Assembly (NCBI GenBank): GCA_024748595.1
Contig: CP072944.1
Span: 218,001 to 282,000, forward strand
Source of the DNA: Sodalis sp. Ffu
Lineage (GTDB): Bacteria > Pseudomonadota > Gammaproteobacteria > Enterobacterales > Enterobacteriaceae
Direction: 5' to 3'
DNA length: 64,000 nucleotides
Position 1 is the first letter of the stretch; each line of letters opens with the position of its first letter. The notes beneath the pieces were generated by a model that had not been told where the DNA came from, made no database searches, and worked only from the letters and a program-made list of their open reading frames with translations. Position numbers and translations under genes: made by a program. Positions 45,673 to 57,284 of the stretch are shown here, piece by piece.

Positions 45673-46419
45673 ATGGCTGCATGGGTTACTGGTAAAGTAG
45701 TGCAGGTGAAATATTGGACGGAGAGTCTGTTCAGTCTGATCGTTCACGCCCCAGTTGATCCTTTTACTGCTGGACAATTCGCTAAATTAGGGTTAGAAAT
45801 CAACGGTGAACGGGTTCAGCGCGCTTACTCCTATGTTAATGCGCCAAGCAATAAAAATCTGGAGTTTTATTTGGTCACGGTACCGGAAGGTAAGCTCAGT
45901 CCGTCTTTGCATCAGCTACAGCCGGGCGATACCCTAATGGTGACTAAAAAATCAGCCGGTTTTTTTGTGTTGGACGAAATTCAGGAGTGTGAAAATTTAT
46001 GGATGCTGGCTACTGGCACAGCCATTGGACCTTATTTATCAATTCTTGAACACCGTGAGGGACTGGCGCGTTTTAAGCATATTATACTGGTGCACGCGGT
46101 TCGTTTTGCCCAAGATTTGAGCTATTTACCACAGATGATAGGGTTACAGGAACAATACAACTGCAGATTACGGGTACAAACAGTGCTCAGTCGTGAACAA
46201 GTGCCAGGCTCACTTACCGGACGTTTGACCGCGCTTATCGCTGATGGATCGCTGGAAGCATCGATGGGTTTGCAGCTGGCTGCTGCCAATAGTCACATTA
46301 TGCTTTGTGGCAATCCTCAAATGGTGCGTGACACCCAACAGTTATTGGAAGAGAGTCGTGGCATGCGCAAACATTTGAAGAGCAAGCCTGGTCATATAAT
46401 CAGCGAGCATTATTGGTAA
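45673..46419 (+). CDS. fpr: Fpr, ferredoxin/flavodoxin-NADP+ reductase
   Basis: FAD enzyme that passes electrons from NADPH to flavodoxin or ferredoxin, supporting radical SAM enzymes and Fe-S repair. 248 residues as in E. coli. The FAD-binding motif RAYSYVNAPS is near residues 50-59, the second flavin motif is in GKLSPSLHQL, NADP-binding GTAIGPYLS is near 112-120, and the C-terminus ends in EHYW, whose final Trp stacks on FAD. The start ATG at 45673 follows a G-rich run. Confidence 0.97.
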   Translation: MAAWVTGKVVQVKYWTESLFSLIVHAPVDPFTAGQFAKLGLEINGERVQRAYSYVNAPSNKNLEFYLVTVPEGKLSPSLHQLQPGDTLMVTKKSAGFFVLDEIQECENLWMLATGTAIGPYLSILEHREGLARFKHIILVHAVRFAQDLSYLPQMIGLQEQYNCRLRVQTVLSREQVPGSLTGRLTALIADGSLEASMGLQLAAANSHIMLCGNPQMVRDTQQLLEESRGMRKHLKSKPGHIISEHYW

Positions 46420-46544
46420 TTTCTATGGTTTTTGTTCTTTGGATTAGGCTGTTAGTAATAATATATTTGGTTTTTGATTGCTCTGTGCGTCACGATTATT
46501 GACATTAATTTCTGGAATTTGATCGAAGATTAAGGAGTATATTA

Positions 46545-47112
46545 TCAAGTTTCCAAACACTATCTATAAGGATAAGGCAATAAAAGATTTCCAATTACTA
46601 ATTGGACGCGAGAGGAATAATGCTATTATATGAGTTTTAACTGATAACTGATGTTATATTGCTTGGATTTCATATGCATTAGTAACGTGCTCAATTAAAA
46701 TTAAAAAGATAAATATAAAATTAGAATATTAAGGTTAGAAAAATCGTCAAGGTTAACTCGAACAAGATGTGGTCATTGTAACACGATACATGTAAATGTT
46801 CAGACTTGTTGCTGAGTAATGTACTGTATACAGAAGTATTTGAATGCTTCCAACAAAAATATACCGAAAATTGAATAATGCACTCCACCATGGGATCTTA
46901 TGTATGATGTCTACATGATAGAATAATGCTATTTAAGGAATCAGATTATCGGCCAATCGCCGTTTAACAGAAAATGATGATGTTGGACACACAAGAGTGG
47001 CTGCGGTTGCTGGGGAGTCATGTCACGAATAAAACGATTATTTGGAACTCTTGATATACCAAATTATAATTTTATGAAGGAAAGATATTATACGCTCATT
47101 GAATAAATGGAA
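46545..47112 (+). mobile_element. IS903-like relic upstream of queC
   Basis: 46578-46625 reads ARQDFQLLIGRERN in place of AKQKFKITNWPTYN by codon comparison, the transposase N-terminus. 46950-46970 reads ANRRLTEND (for ANQRLTGSN). 47020-47060 gives SRIKRLFGTLDIPNYN (for YRVKQLFGGSLTLRDYD). The middle is deleted and the ends are poorly defined; a weak right end may be at about 47200-47220. Confidence 0.7.
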
Positions 47113-47309
47113 TTATTTTATGTCTGCTTATTGTTATATGAATAGCTTTAATGAATACTCTTCATATTAATAAGTAAGGAATAATAGGTCTTTTGATAGC
47201 TGATTATTTAATAAATTCGGTTTTTATTTATTTGCTATTTCTATGTGCGTACGATTGCTAAAGATAAAGAAATAGTACTTTAATTCTTTTGCGATGATAG
47301 AGTGAAGTG

Positions 47310-48005
47310 ATGAAACGAGCAGTAGTAGTGTTCAGCGGTGGTCAGGATTCGACTACTTGTCTTATTCAGGCGTTAACGCGTTATGACGATGTGTACTGTA
47401 TCACTTTTGACTACGGTCAGTCTCACCGTGTTGAAATTAATATCGCTCATAAGTTGGCTCTTCAACTCGGTGCTAGAGCGCATAAAGTTATTGATGCCAG
47501 TTTGTTAAACGCACTGGCCATCAGTAGCCTCACGCGCGATAATATTCCGATACCAGGTTATCAAGAAGTGTCTTGTGGTCTGTTGAGCACTTTTGTGCCA
47601 GGACGTAATATCTTATTTTTGATTTTAGCTGCTATCTATGCCTATCAGGTAAAGGCAGACGCAGTCATCACCGGCGTCTGCGAAACGGATTTTTCTGGGT
47701 ATCCCGATTGCCGCGACGATTTCATCAAGTCCTTTAATAAAGCATTGAATTTGGGCATGGCGCATGAGATCAACATTTTCACTCCATTAATGTGGTTAAA
47801 TAAAGCTGAAACTTGGGCTATGGCAGATTACTACCATCAGTTAGATTTGGTACGTTATGACACTCTTACCTGTTATAATGGCATTAAAGGCGATGGTTGT
47901 AGTCAGTGTGCTGCCTGTCATTTACGTGCCCGTGGTTTGAAGGCATATCAGCAACAGCCGCAAACCGTGATGGCATCTTTGAAATTTAAGAGCGGTTTGT
48001 GTTAA
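47310..48005 (+). CDS. queC: QueC, 7-cyano-7-deazaguanine synthase
   Basis: ATP-dependent enzyme making preQ0, precursor of queuosine in tRNA. ATG 47310 gives 231 residues, the E. coli length; a GTG directly before would add one residue. The PP-loop motif SGGQDSTT is at residues 9-16, [16 protein letters not shown] is intact, and the zinc cysteines are in [14 protein letters not shown] near the C-terminus. In E. coli it is not next to tpiA, so this placement reflects rearrangement. Only this queuosine gene is in the window. Confidence 0.97.
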   Translation: MKRAVVVFSGGQDSTTCLIQALTRYDDVYCITFDYGQSHRVEINIAHKLALQLGARAHKVIDASLLNALAISSLTRDNIPIPGYQEVSCGLLSTFVPGRNILFLILAAIYAYQVKADAVITGVCETDFSGYPDCRDDFIKSFNKALNLGMAHEINIFTPLMWLNKAETWAMADYYHQLDLVRYDTLTCYNGIKGDGCSQCAACHLRARGLKAYQQQPQTVMASLKFKSGLC

Positions 48006-48409
48006 GAAATTTGCTGAATGCATTTCGTAGACAGCATTTTCGCTAATGTCCCGTGTTTCTACGGCGGTATAACATTTTTGATAGTTTATTGTTTATCCAG
48101 CTTTAGCAATCAGTTAAATATCGGATGGTTAATATTGACCCTGTCGCCTATAGTGATAAGTATGGTTTTGATGATGTGTTCGTTATCAAATCTTAACAAA
48201 TAAAACAATTCGTTAATCTCGATACATGCTGGTATTCAGCGAGCAATATGATTAATTGGGTCTAGGATGTCATAGGGTTGACATTCTTTGACGTTACTGG
48301 CAGTGCAGTAACGTATCCCTTATAGTATGGTGGACGGATAAGCAAAGATAAATAAAATTGTTGATGGTAGTGAGTATAACCAGCAGGATTTTGCATTTAA
48401 GATAGTTTT
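48006..48409. other. Spacer after queC
   Basis: About 400 bp. A 61-residue hydrophobic open frame at 48018-48203 has no family match and no ribosome-binding site; I do not call it a gene. Confidence 0.5.
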
Positions 48410-48966
48410 ATAAAACCTACTGTTTCTAAATATACTAAAGGGTAAATCACCAACTTTATTTAGAAAAAATTGATGGTAAGTTAAAGTTTAAAATTACTAA
48501 TTGGGCGAGAATTAAAAAATTTAAAAACTCTATTCTTAGTTATTTTACTTAATAAATAATGGGATAAAATATTTATATTATAGTAAAATTTCGATTTTAG
48601 CGAAATTGTTGATATTGCTAACGCAACTGAATTGAAGTGTCTGTGGTAAGTATAAATACAAAATAAGAACGCGCGCTTGGCAAATTCTATTTATAAAATA
48701 TGTTAAAATTAATAAATTAACAAATTAACTTTTAACTTTTGGCTTATGCCTAGATTGTCATAGATATTTACTAGCAGTAACGACGATGTCATAAATAAAA
48801 CCGTAATGTAGCAAACTTATGGCATTGCGCCATTACAATGCCTATTGGGGAATAGGTATTGCCATTATTAGGTGTATCGCATATAATGAATCCCTTGTAT
48901 GTTTATAGATGAGGAGCTTTAAGGCATTTAAAAAGTTTATTTACAGTTAATTTTATTCAACAAAGT
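48410..48966 (+). mobile_element. IS903-like relic upstream of tpiA
   Basis: 48470-48512 aligns by eye with the transposase start: ATGGTAAGTTAAAGTTTAAA then ATTACTAATTGG, for MAKQKFKITNW. 48790-48805 resembles the RVKQLF codons. The right end is AATTTTATTCAACAAAG near 48949-48966. Eroded, no product. Confidence 0.7.
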
Positions 48967-49129
48967 TGCTTAAATATAAACGTAAAATTTTGCAGTATGC
49001 TCAAGCGCAATTAAAGCGAAATGTTCATCGGGCCATCAAAAATCGATAAGTCCTCTCTATAGGTGAACAGATGGGAAAGTGCTAACGGATCGCTTTAATG
49101 CTGTTGTCATTACTTTTTAAGGAGGAAAA

Positions 49130-49897
49130 ATGCGACATCTATTAGTGATGGGTAATTTGAAACTAAATGGCAGCAAACATATGCTAAATGATTTGATCAC
49201 CGGGCTTCGTAATAAACTCCGTAGTGTGGTCGGGTATACCGTTGCAATTGCCCCGCCTGTCATATATCTGGATCTAGTCAAGCAGCTCTTAGCTGGTAGC
49301 CACATTGCTCTAGGTGCACAGAACGTTGATATTCATTTGTCCGGTGCATTTACCGGTGAAGTTTCTGCAGAGATGCTGAAAGATATTGGTGCAAAATACA
49401 TTATTATCGGTCATTCCGAACGTCGTATCTATCATAAAGAAAGCGATGAGTACATCGCTGAAAAATTTGCCGTATTAAAAGAAGTAGGTTTGATTCCGCT
49501 TCTTTGTATTGGTGAAAGCGCAGCAGAGAATAAAGCTGGCCAGACCGAAACAATTTGTGCTCGCCAGCTTGATGCGGTCTTGAATACTTTAGGTGCGAAA
49601 GCTTTTCAAGATGCAGTGATCGTCTATGAACCTATTTGGGCTATAGGAACTGGTAAATCCGCTAGCCTGATACAGGTGCAGGCGGTGCATAAATTTATTC
49701 GTGATCATATATCCCGTCATGATGCGACGGTGGCGGAACAAATCACTATTCAGTACGGTGGCTCCGTTAATACCGGGAATGCTGCTGGGTGGTTTACCCA
49801 GCCGGATATTGACGGTGTGCTGGTAGGTGGTGCTTCTCTGAAAGTAGATACATTCTCGGTTATTGTCAAAGCCGCAAACGAAGTGAAAAAATCGTGA
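49130..49897 (+). CDS. tpiA: TpiA, triosephosphate isomerase
   Basis: Glycolytic and gluconeogenic isomerase of DHAP and G3P. 255 residues, as E. coli. The catalytic residues are kept: Lys11, His95 (IIIGHSERR) and Glu167 ([13 protein letters not shown]). The nearly invariant NWK at residues 9-11 is NLK here, a Trp to Leu change next to the catalytic Lys. GGSVNTGNA and GVLVGGASL phosphate loops are intact. GGAGG at 49121 precedes the ATG. Together with GlpFK it would let glycerol enter glycolysis if a G3P dehydrogenase is present. Confidence 0.97.
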   Translation: MRHLLVMGNLKLNGSKHMLNDLITGLRNKLRSVVGYTVAIAPPVIYLDLVKQLLAGSHIALGAQNVDIHLSGAFTGEVSAEMLKDIGAKYIIIGHSERRIYHKESDEYIAEKFAVLKEVGLIPLLCIGESAAENKAGQTETICARQLDAVLNTLGAKAFQDAVIVYEPIWAIGTGKSASLIQVQAVHKFIRDHISRHDATVAEQITIQYGGSVNTGNAAGWFTQPDIDGVLVGGASLKVDTFSVIVKAANEVKKS

Positions 49898-50039
49898 CGG
49901 AAAAACACCATTACACGGTCCGTCTACATGGATTATTTGTTGGTTGTGTCACGCTGAAGTTATCGTTATTGTTTATGCTGTCAATATAACTAACCGAATC
50001 TTATTCCAACTAGTTTGGACGCCGGTATTATTTATCATG

Positions 50040-50165
50040 GTGTTTAAATAAATTTAATTTTTAATTTTATTGATAATAAAGGACCGATTTACTAATCTTT
50101 TAAAATATCTTTTATGATAAAGATGTAAGATTTTACGATCATTATCAAAAGCAGTTTATGCTTAT
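50040..50165 (+). repeat. IS903-like relic, 5' fragment
   Basis: Left end-like GTTTAAATAAATTTAA at 50041, then AAAGGACCGATTTACTAATCTTT, and ATGATAAAGATGTAAGATTTT near 50114 standing for the transposase start; it follows the same order as the relics at 30401, 36285 and 48410 (parts described separately). No 3' end seen. Confidence 0.55.
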
Positions 50166-50385
50166 TTTGGTTTGATATCTCAGTTGTTTTATTTAGTATG
50201 ACTGAATAAAATTTTTCAAAAATAGTGACCATTCTTACCTATTATCAGATGTGGTATTATTATTATTGTATAAATATACATCTGTAGTTGGAGAAAAAGA
50301 AAAATATCTTATATTTAAGATATATAAAATAGTTTATAAAACTAAAGTAATTTAAAAATATATAATTTAGCGTTGAGTGTAAAAT

Positions 50386-51348
50386 TTAAAATAATTTTTT
50401 TGCCGTCTCTAATATATCGCGGCGGAATGGTCGCTTCATATTTTCAATGGCATCGATAATATCGTGATGCACTAATTGTTCGTTTTGGACGCCAACGCAG
50501 CGGCCTCCGTATCCTTGCAGCAGCAATTCAATGGAATAGGCGCCCATGCGCGATGCCAGGATACGATCATAAGCCACTGGATTGCCGCCTCGCTGGATGT
50601 GTCCCAGCACAGTAGCGCGCGTTTCTCGTTTGGTTTTTTTCTCAATATATTGTGCCAGCTTGGCAATATCACAAATATGTTCAGTAATGGCAACAATGGC
50701 GTGTTTTTTACCTTTCGTAATACCGGCCTTGATTTCATAGACTAAGTCTTCCGGTTTAAACTCTACTTCAGGTAGCACAATAAATTCACAGCCACCAGCG
50801 ATTGCCGCTGCCATGGTTAGATCACCGCAGTAGCGCCCCATAACTTCAACGATGGAGATACGTTGATGAGAAGTAGAAGTATCGCGCAAACGATCGATGG
50901 CTTCAACGACCGTTTCCAGTGCAGTAAAATAGCCAATCGTATAATCTGTTCCCGCAACGTCGTTATCAATAGTGCCCGGTAGGCCAATGCAAGGGAAACC
51001 CATTTCAGTTATCAGCTTAGCACCTATATAGGAACCATCGCCTCCAATTACCACCAGTGCGTCAAGATTGCGTTTGTTCATGTTCTTAATAGCGATGGCG
51101 CGAGTGTCCTCCTCGCAAAATTTAGGAAAACGTGCAGAACCAAGGAAAGTTCCCCCACGGTTAATCATATCTGAGACGCTATAGCGATCCAGCTTTATCA
51201 TTTGATCTAGAAACAGACCCAAATAGCCGTCATAGATACCGTAAACTTCCAAATTTTCAGAAAGTCCGGTTCGGACAACGCCACGGATTGCCGCATTCAT
51301 TCCTGGTGAATCACCGCCGCTTGTCAGTACACCTATTTTTTTAATCAT
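50386..51348 (-). CDS. pfkA: PfkA, ATP-dependent 6-phosphofructokinase
   Basis: Committed glycolytic kinase, allosteric in E. coli. Start at 51348 ([13 protein letters not shown]) gives 320 residues, exactly the E. coli length; twelve further codons upstream are open but unrelated. ATP-binding [10 protein letters not shown] is at residues 11-20, GGDGSY is near 103, catalytic TIDND with the Asp base is near 125-129, MGRYCGDL is the fructose-6-phosphate region, and GHIQRGG is intact. In GGDSPGMN the usual Ala is Ser, a mild change. Confidence 0.97.
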   Translation of the reverse strand: MIKKIGVLTSGGDSPGMNAAIRGVVRTGLSENLEVYGIYDGYLGLFLDQMIKLDRYSVSDMINRGGTFLGSARFPKFCEEDTRAIAIKNMNKRNLDALVVIGGDGSYIGAKLITEMGFPCIGLPGTIDNDVAGTDYTIGYFTALETVVEAIDRLRDTSTSHQRISIVEVMGRYCGDLTMAAAIAGGCEFIVLPEVEFKPEDLVYEIKAGITKGKKHAIVAITEHICDIAKLAQYIEKKTKRETRATVLGHIQRGGNPVAYDRILASRMGAYSIELLLQGYGGRCVGVQNEQLVHHDIIDAIENMKRPFRRDILETAKKLF

Positions 51349-51419
51349 GACTACTTTTGTACTTAAATCATTTGTAGAATACAAAAAGTCGAGTATTTTC
51401 CCTTATTTAAGGATTGTTT

Positions 51420-51850
51420 AAGCCATTTGTTTATATAGCTGAGTAGTTTGTTCAATGGGCGTTCTATCGCCATGGGTTTCCTTAGCTAGACATTGTAACC
51501 TGGTAATTAAGAGTCTCTGGAATAGCAGTTTTATTCGTGATATAGTTGTTAAAGTTATTATTTTTATTAAACTGATTGTTCATGGGTGTTTGATTTCTAT
51601 CAATATTAACCCTGACCAGAATCTCATTCTCCTTTCTGGGAATGGAGATGTTATCTGTCTGAGTTTAACCAGTTGCGTATTGCTGTTATAGCTATTGCAC
51701 TCATAATCCTTGCTGGGTGTAGATTCTTTATTTGACGACAGGTTAGTGCGAATGATGTTATGTGTCGTGGTATCGATGTAACATAGTGCTTGTGCGTCAG
51801 CTACAGATCTTGTTCCTGGCTGTGTATTTTTATTAACTGTCACTAACAAT
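51420..51850 (-). mobile_element. IS903-like relic upstream of pfkA
   Basis: On the minus strand the frame 51849-51580 includes YIDTTTHNIIRTNLS, matching AVDTKTHEIICADLS of IS903-type transposases. Further on, TTISRIKLLFQRLLITR near 51550-51500 matches AETAMYRVKQLFGG, and LRKPMAIERPLNKLL near 51480-51440 matches EAMAMVRALNKMT. Ends not identified. It probably displaced the normal pfkA upstream region. Confidence 0.75.
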
Positions 51851-52015
51851 TTTTAGTCCATTCATTGATGCATGGTGAAGTTTGTGCACATAATTGGGTT
51901 TATAGAATTCTCTCTATATGGAGAGGGTTTATTCTCTTGTAACTAATTCCGCTAGCTGAAAATCTTCAAACAGAAGATTCAGTATCCATGTTTGATGAAT
52001 ATTTATAGTAATTTA

Positions 52016-52387
52016 CTAATTAGTCATTTCAAACTTTTCATGCGTGCGCTCAATTATTACTCCGACATTGGTTGCCTGTGGCACAGCGTTGAACTTGCTG
52101 ACCTTGACACGTATCCAGGGTAGACTAAACTGGGTCATCAACCTCTCCGCTACCTGTTCAGCGACTTGTTCTATTAAAGAAAAACGACTATTGCTTACTA
52201 GAGTCAATACTGCTTCGCTGATATCCGCATAGTTCAGATAGTCCACCATATCATCGTTGCAAGATGCCTGCCAGTTGTTCCATCCTAGTTCTAGGTCGAA
52301 CACTAATTTTTGCAAACGCTTTTGTTCCCAGTCATGGATCCCTATGACGGTCATTACCGTTAATTGCTCAATAAATACAATGTCCAT
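52016..52387 (-). CDS. folB: FolB, dihydroneopterin aldolase
   Basis: Folate pathway enzyme converting dihydroneopterin to 6-hydroxymethyl-dihydropterin and glycolaldehyde. 123 residues, E. coli 122. MDIVFIEQLTVMTVIGIHDWEQ covers the start with the substrate Glu region (in parts: FIEQL and IGIHDWEQ), LNYADISEAV lies in the middle, FSLIEQVAEQVA carries the substrate-binding Glu, and VKVSKFNAVPQATNVGV has the catalytic Lys. In E. coli uppP (bacA) lies beside folB; none is found here. Confidence 0.95.
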   Translation of the reverse strand: MDIVFIEQLTVMTVIGIHDWEQKRLQKLVFDLELGWNNWQASCNDDMVDYLNYADISEAVLTLVSNSRFSLIEQVAEQVAERLMTQFSLPWIRVKVSKFNAVPQATNVGVIIERTHEKFEMTN

Positions 52388-52499
52388 ATGTCTGCTTGGT
52401 TTTTTTGCTATTAGGATACCACTTTATTTTGAAAGTGGTTGTTGATTAATGGAATATGGTTATGGATGCTATCATTGAAATGATAATTTTTTTATCTTT

Positions 52500-52760
52500 G
52501 GATTTTGTTGAATAAATTTATATTTCGCCAACTTTTTTAGTTTAAGGTTGCTCAAGCTATTCATTTTGATTGAAGTGACCTTAAGCCCAGTAGCTTGCAG
52601 TATGAACGATGTTGTTTTTATCATTAAGATTAATACTTTAGCCAGTTTACTGATGTAGGTAAAATCTAGGTATATGGAGAAATTTTATTAATTGCAAAAT
52701 AGAGTCTGTAAAACTTTGTAATGTTTGGAGTGTGTCAAAGATTTATTTGAACATCAATAT
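52500..52760 (-). mobile_element. IS903-like relic between folB and cca
   Basis: An end GATTTTGTTGAATAAATTT lies at 52501-52519 and closely matches the one at 55108. 52610-52665, read on the minus strand, resembles the segment around SRRAKTVN of the transposase, as at 22770 and 62310. The 5' end of the element is unclear and may reach about 53000. Confidence 0.6.
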
Positions 52761-53095
52761 TTATGATGATCATCTCAAAATAACGTATTTAAGCAACTTT
52801 ATTCTGTCATATGAGAAATTCTTTCCGAAGGTATGCGATAATTCAGTGATCCATTTTAATGATAACTGTATTGTATCTGACTTCAAGAGATTTTTTGGAA
52901 AAGTTGGTTATCGCCTCTTTACCATACTAAAACTACATGTTTTATTATGCCGGCGTCTTTTCTATTGCGATGTAACTGGTTAAGTTCTAAACGCTACACA
53001 AATTTTGTCACGACAAGGGTGTTATGCAGTGTGTGTATATTCCATCTTAGCGCAAGATTCGCGGGCATTTTCTCTATAAAGCTGCTACAAGCCAG
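52761..53095. other. Spacer downstream of cca
   Basis: About 335 bp. The open frame 52732-52983 has no family match and may be IS debris. Nothing else seen. Confidence 0.4.
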
Positions 53096-54358
53096 TTAAA
53101 CTGATGAAACAGTATTATTGAAAGGTTTTTGCTGAATTTTTTTCCGTTGTTGCTTCCAACTAGATAGCGCACGTTGACGTCGTTGGCGTAGCTCTTCTCC
53201 GGCCTGCGCACCAGTAAATCCTTCCGCAACTATTTCTTGTGCATTAACTGAATTTGCTAAGAAGTACGCTTCACGTAGGAAGGCTCCCTGTGGATAGAAT
53301 TCATTTCTAAAATTGGCATAGCCCCGTGCGTTAGCTTCGCTGGAAAGAATCACTTGCTCCAGTCGTTCCGGTCGGCGCCAGACATCTATGGCGCTGAACA
53401 ATTTTATCAAAGTTTTTGGAGTCAGCTTTTCAGCATAAAGCAGCATATCATGATATTTAGCGACAATTTTTGCTAGATCGCGCAGCGAGTTAGATATTTT
53501 AAAACGCTGACAGAGGGCCTCCACTAGTTTTGCTCCCGCTTGCCCATGGCCGTGGTGGTTAGGCCATTGATTCTGAGGTGTTAGCCCTTTACCCAAATCG
53601 TGACAAAGGGTGGCGAATCGTACCGTTATATCGTTAGATAAGCGCGCCGCTATCGATACGGTCATCAGGGTGTGGATGCCAATATCAATCTTAGAATGCC
53701 ATTGAGTTATTGCTGGGACACCAAATAATGCGTTTATTTCCGGGAAAAGAGCTTGCAAAGCGCCACAGTCGCGCAACACCTGAAAATATACCTGCGGATT
53801 GTATGTTGTTAGAGCTTTTTTAGTTTCTTGCCATACCCGTTCTGAAGATAGTAGTGGCAACTCATCGGTCATTTGTTGCATTAGTACCAAAGTTTCTGGT
53901 GCAATGCGAAAGTTGAGATGGCTAAAACTCGCAGCGAAACGGGCTACTCGTAGTACGCGTAATGGGTCCTCACTAAAGGCGTCGGAAACGTGACGTAGTA
54001 GGCGCTGTTGTACATCTAGCTGACCCTGATACGGATCGATAAGATTACCATCTTCATCGCGGGCGATGGCGTTAATGGTTAAATCACGGCGCCGTAGATC
54101 CTCTTCCAGTGTAACTTCCGGTGCTGCATAGCAGATAAAACCGGTGTACCCCTTGCCGAATTTCCGTTCAGTGCGAGCAAGCGCATATTCTTCGCGACTT
54201 TCTGGATGCAAAAATATCGGGAAATTTTTTCCAACTTGCTGATAACCTGCATTAAGCATTTTTTGCGGTGTTGTTCCTACCACTACCCAGTCTCGTTCTT
54301 TTACAGGCAGTTGCAATAAACTGTCACGTACAGCACCACCGACCAGATATTTTTCCAC
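53096..54358 (-). CDS. cca: Cca, tRNA CCA-adding nucleotidyltransferase
   Basis: Adds or repairs the 3' CCA of tRNA without a template. 420 residues, E. coli 412. The nucleotidyltransferase motif GGAVRD is at residues 7-12 with the ERD carboxylates at 21-23, [11 protein letters not shown] is the second motif, [14 protein letters not shown] binds tRNA and nucleotide, and the C-terminal HD phosphohydrolase domain has CHDLGKG and HHGHG. The C-terminal tail is extended by a Lys/Gln-rich stretch. Start at 54358 ([12 protein letters not shown]) is supported by homology. Confidence 0.97.
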   Translation of the reverse strand: MEKYLVGGAVRDSLLQLPVKERDWVVVGTTPQKMLNAGYQQVGKNFPIFLHPESREEYALARTERKFGKGYTGFICYAAPEVTLEEDLRRRDLTINAIARDEDGNLIDPYQGQLDVQQRLLRHVSDAFSEDPLRVLRVARFAASFSHLNFRIAPETLVLMQQMTDELPLLSSERVWQETKKALTTYNPQVYFQVLRDCGALQALFPEINALFGVPAITQWHSKIDIGIHTLMTVSIAARLSNDITVRFATLCHDLGKGLTPQNQWPNHHGHGQAGAKLVEALCQRFKISNSLRDLAKIVAKYHDMLLYAEKLTPKTLIKLFSAIDVWRRPERLEQVILSSEANARGYANFRNEFYPQGAFLREAYFLANSVNAQEIVAEGFTGAQAGEELRQRRQRALSSWKQQRKKIQQKPFNNTVSSV

Positions 54359-55104
54359 ACTCTTCTCCTGGTAAATTAGGTGCTGTCTTTATCACGACTA
54401 AGTGTAGTCGCCTCTGCAATTTGATTTATAAGCACTGGCGTAAGGTGCAGTTAAAGTTACTACAGGATAAGATATGCGGCAGTATAAGATTCTACTTATC
54501 TTATGTAGTTTTATTCTCCTTTTCTAGTATACAGGAATACTGTCGTAATAAATAGTGCGCTGTTTTTTGTCAAATAGTATCTCCATGTAGTAACAACTGG
54601 CTTTCTTTGCGCTGATTGTTACTACAGTACTGGTACTTTTGAGAAATAATTATCGTTATTTTTACTTTAAAATTTGTACAGTATCGCCGCAATTAAGTTT
54701 ATTGAGATGTTAAATGGATTGCCCAGGTTGTTGTAAAGAATTAAGTGAGTCAGTCATCGGCAATATAACGCTATTCGTTGGTGTTGGTATGTTAGGCGAG
54801 ATTAACATTTAATGGCGATAGAGTAAATATAGTAACTTCAGCATTGCATTATTTAATCATTTTAAATAAATATTGCACGTATAGTGGTAAATTTAGTTTG
54901 ATTGCGCAATGCTAAGGCCTAATTCTTAGGTGTAAAAGTAGTAGTCTCTGCTTTTACGTTATTCATCCGGTTATGAAGCGCCGATGTCACGCAATACGCA
55001 GTGCAATTCTTTTATCTCTGTTTCGTTTAAAGGGATAAAATGTATAAATGTTTATCAAATATAATGAAAACTTTTCACTCCTGGGAATAAGAAAAGTGCC
55101 ATTA
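54359..55104. other. Gene-free spacer upstream of cca
   Basis: 745 bp with no gene recognised; it must contain the cca promoter. Confidence 0.6.
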
Positions 55105-55675
55105 GGCGATTTTGTTGAATAAATTTAGTCATCGCTAAATTTTTCTTAAATAAATATTCAAGACATTCATTTATGGTGACGGTATATTTACTTTAGTTGA
55201 GTCATTTTATTTAATCCGTGCTCCATGGCTAGGCGTCTTCTCTTATTTGGATATAGTAATCTGGTAATGTCCAGGGAGTTCGGTGAATAATTATTTTATT
55301 TGTGATATGATTTTTTCTTGCGAGAAAGTGTCGCTATGGTACTTGAATTGTTATTTTCAGTAGTCATTATTTTTAAACGTTAATTGGTCATTATCTGATT
55401 TTATCAGTCTAATTGTCTAGTAGTGCGCATCTTAGGAGTATTCACAGTGGTTTAGTTTTTTGCTGCAACCGTATAGTGGCTAGCCACAAAGCCCTGTCAA
55501 AGGTGGATTCTTTAATTTTTCGATATGTTTCTGCAAACGGGCAGGGGAATGCTTGGCATTCGTCCGATTAATAATTTTAAACTTCATTTTTTCTATAGAG
55601 ATATTTCTGAAAAATTAGTATTTTTCTTTTCATTATAATTAAGGGTCTAATTTATTCAAATTCAATAAAGTTTTT
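55105..55675 (-). mobile_element. IS903-like relic, both ends visible
   Basis: Right end GATTTTGTTGAATAAATTT at 55108-55126; degenerate left end near 55655-55675 (ATTCAATAAAG). On the minus strand RRRLAMEHGLNKMTQL near 55240-55190 matches VGEAMAMVRALNKMTRA, and IKxLFTELPG lies just before it. The N-terminal codons (AATAATTTTAAACTT, complement of AAGTTTAAAATTATT) are at 55570-55585. Internal deletion leaves about 570 bp. Confidence 0.75.
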
Positions 55676-57284
55676 CATAGGTATTAATTTATGCACCAAT
55701 AGAATGGATTATTAATTATATCAGGTAGCAGCGCAATGGCGAGATAACGATGTATCCGGCTGACTGGGTAGTTGAGTTTAAGGGATGTATGTAGCATGTG
55801 TAATATAATATTTTACTGCTGGGTTATGCACTAAATTTGCAGTGTGTACGCCAAAATCAGGACATAAGAATTTGACCACGCAAAATTCCAAATACACCTC
55901 AACTGTTTTGTGCATCACTAATTTTGCTACAAAAAGTGGCTGTGACTCGAACAATTGTATCGAAATGTTTCCGGAGGAAACATTGTAGCCTGTGAACGCT
56001 AAGATATCCTATTTGTGAGTTGCAAACGTAATTGTTAAGCCAAGTTGTCTGGGGCGGTGGGCGGAGAACTGAGCAAATCCGCGTGCATTATTTATTTTTA
56101 TCAGTGTAATTTGTAACGTAAAATTTTATTACTATCTCGTTGTTTAATGTTTTTGGAAGATACAATGAGAATGATGCCCGTGTAATAATTCTAGTCCATT
56201 GTTGAGAAAATGATTGTATCCGTGAAATTTGCCGCTTCATGGGGGAAATCTGATACGCGTAAAAAGCGATTTTACGCGGCTACGTACGCAGCTAGTGATA
56301 TCGTACCTATTTTGCGCGTTGATGGTACAGATCCATGGTTGCTATGTATCAACTATTCTTGCTTTGAACATAGCAGGCACATTAATTTTAGTAGCTATGC
56401 AGTTCAGTGTTTAAAACATGGATGCTGTTTAGTGTTATTCAACGCAGGTTGGATAGTAGTTTTACTCATTTTGGCCAGGAAAAAATTGTTCGAGGGTGTT
56501 CGATTAGCAAAAGATGGACAACTTTGTCATAATGTGGAGATAAATCAGCGGCTTTAGGGCGATAGGTATCCATTAGTGTTTAGCTTTGCTACCTGAAAGA
56601 TTATATCAAAAGTGGTCGGTGCTAGGAACTTTATGCAATTGCTGTGTAATATTTACAGCGTATTCGCATCGGTGGTGTTTTGCTGCTCAGTCTGTCAATG
56701 ATTAGATTGCGAAGCTTTTTTTAATTTGCGGTGGTTGAAAATTTTTTGTAGGTAATCAATGTTTAATAGTTCAGATCTATCTGCTGATGTATTGTATTAG
56801 GTATCGCCTGTCCTAGGGCTATAGAATCTGCTTGACTATATTTCTGTGCTGTGTTTGCGGCATAGAGATGCAAAAGCAGCCAGTGTGTATTTGACAAAGT
56901 GTTGACTAACGTGTGTTGATGGGCTCCGAAAATGATGCGATAAAGTTGCATTATGCATTGTAGGTGCCGTTGGCTCGTCATAGTAGAAGGTACCTCGAGT
57001 GTTAATGCAGCGGGTGTTATCTGTTATTGCTGAATTGAATTGTTGATACAGTCATACTGTATCAGTATCACTTAATGTGGCCAGCTGGCTATGTGTTGAA
57101 CTAAGTATGAGTATTTGCCGGTTGGGGTGCAGGAAGAAGAATGAGGAGCAATAATTGTAGGTTATGAGGTAATTCAAGCAGAAGTAGCAACTGATATTGC
57201 CATCGTATTTCTAGTGATCGTTTTAACTTTTTAGCGAAAGCGATGATCTAACAGAATATACTGGTGCCCTTTTAAGTCAAATTG
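55676..57284. other. Gene-free spacer, possibly decayed 5' part of glnE
   Basis: 1.6 kb. The 115-codon frame 56210-56557 has no family match and no good ribosome-binding site. By position this should hold the first part of glnE, but I could not match it. Confidence 0.5.

Noticed and set aside
48018-48203. 61-residue hydrophobic open frame after queC
   Set aside because: Could be a small membrane protein, but there is no recognisable family, no clear start signal, and AT-rich spacers easily encode hydrophobic stretches.
56210-56557. 115-codon frame in the spacer before the glnE ghost
   Set aside because: No family resemblance and no good ribosome-binding site; most likely chance within decayed sequence.
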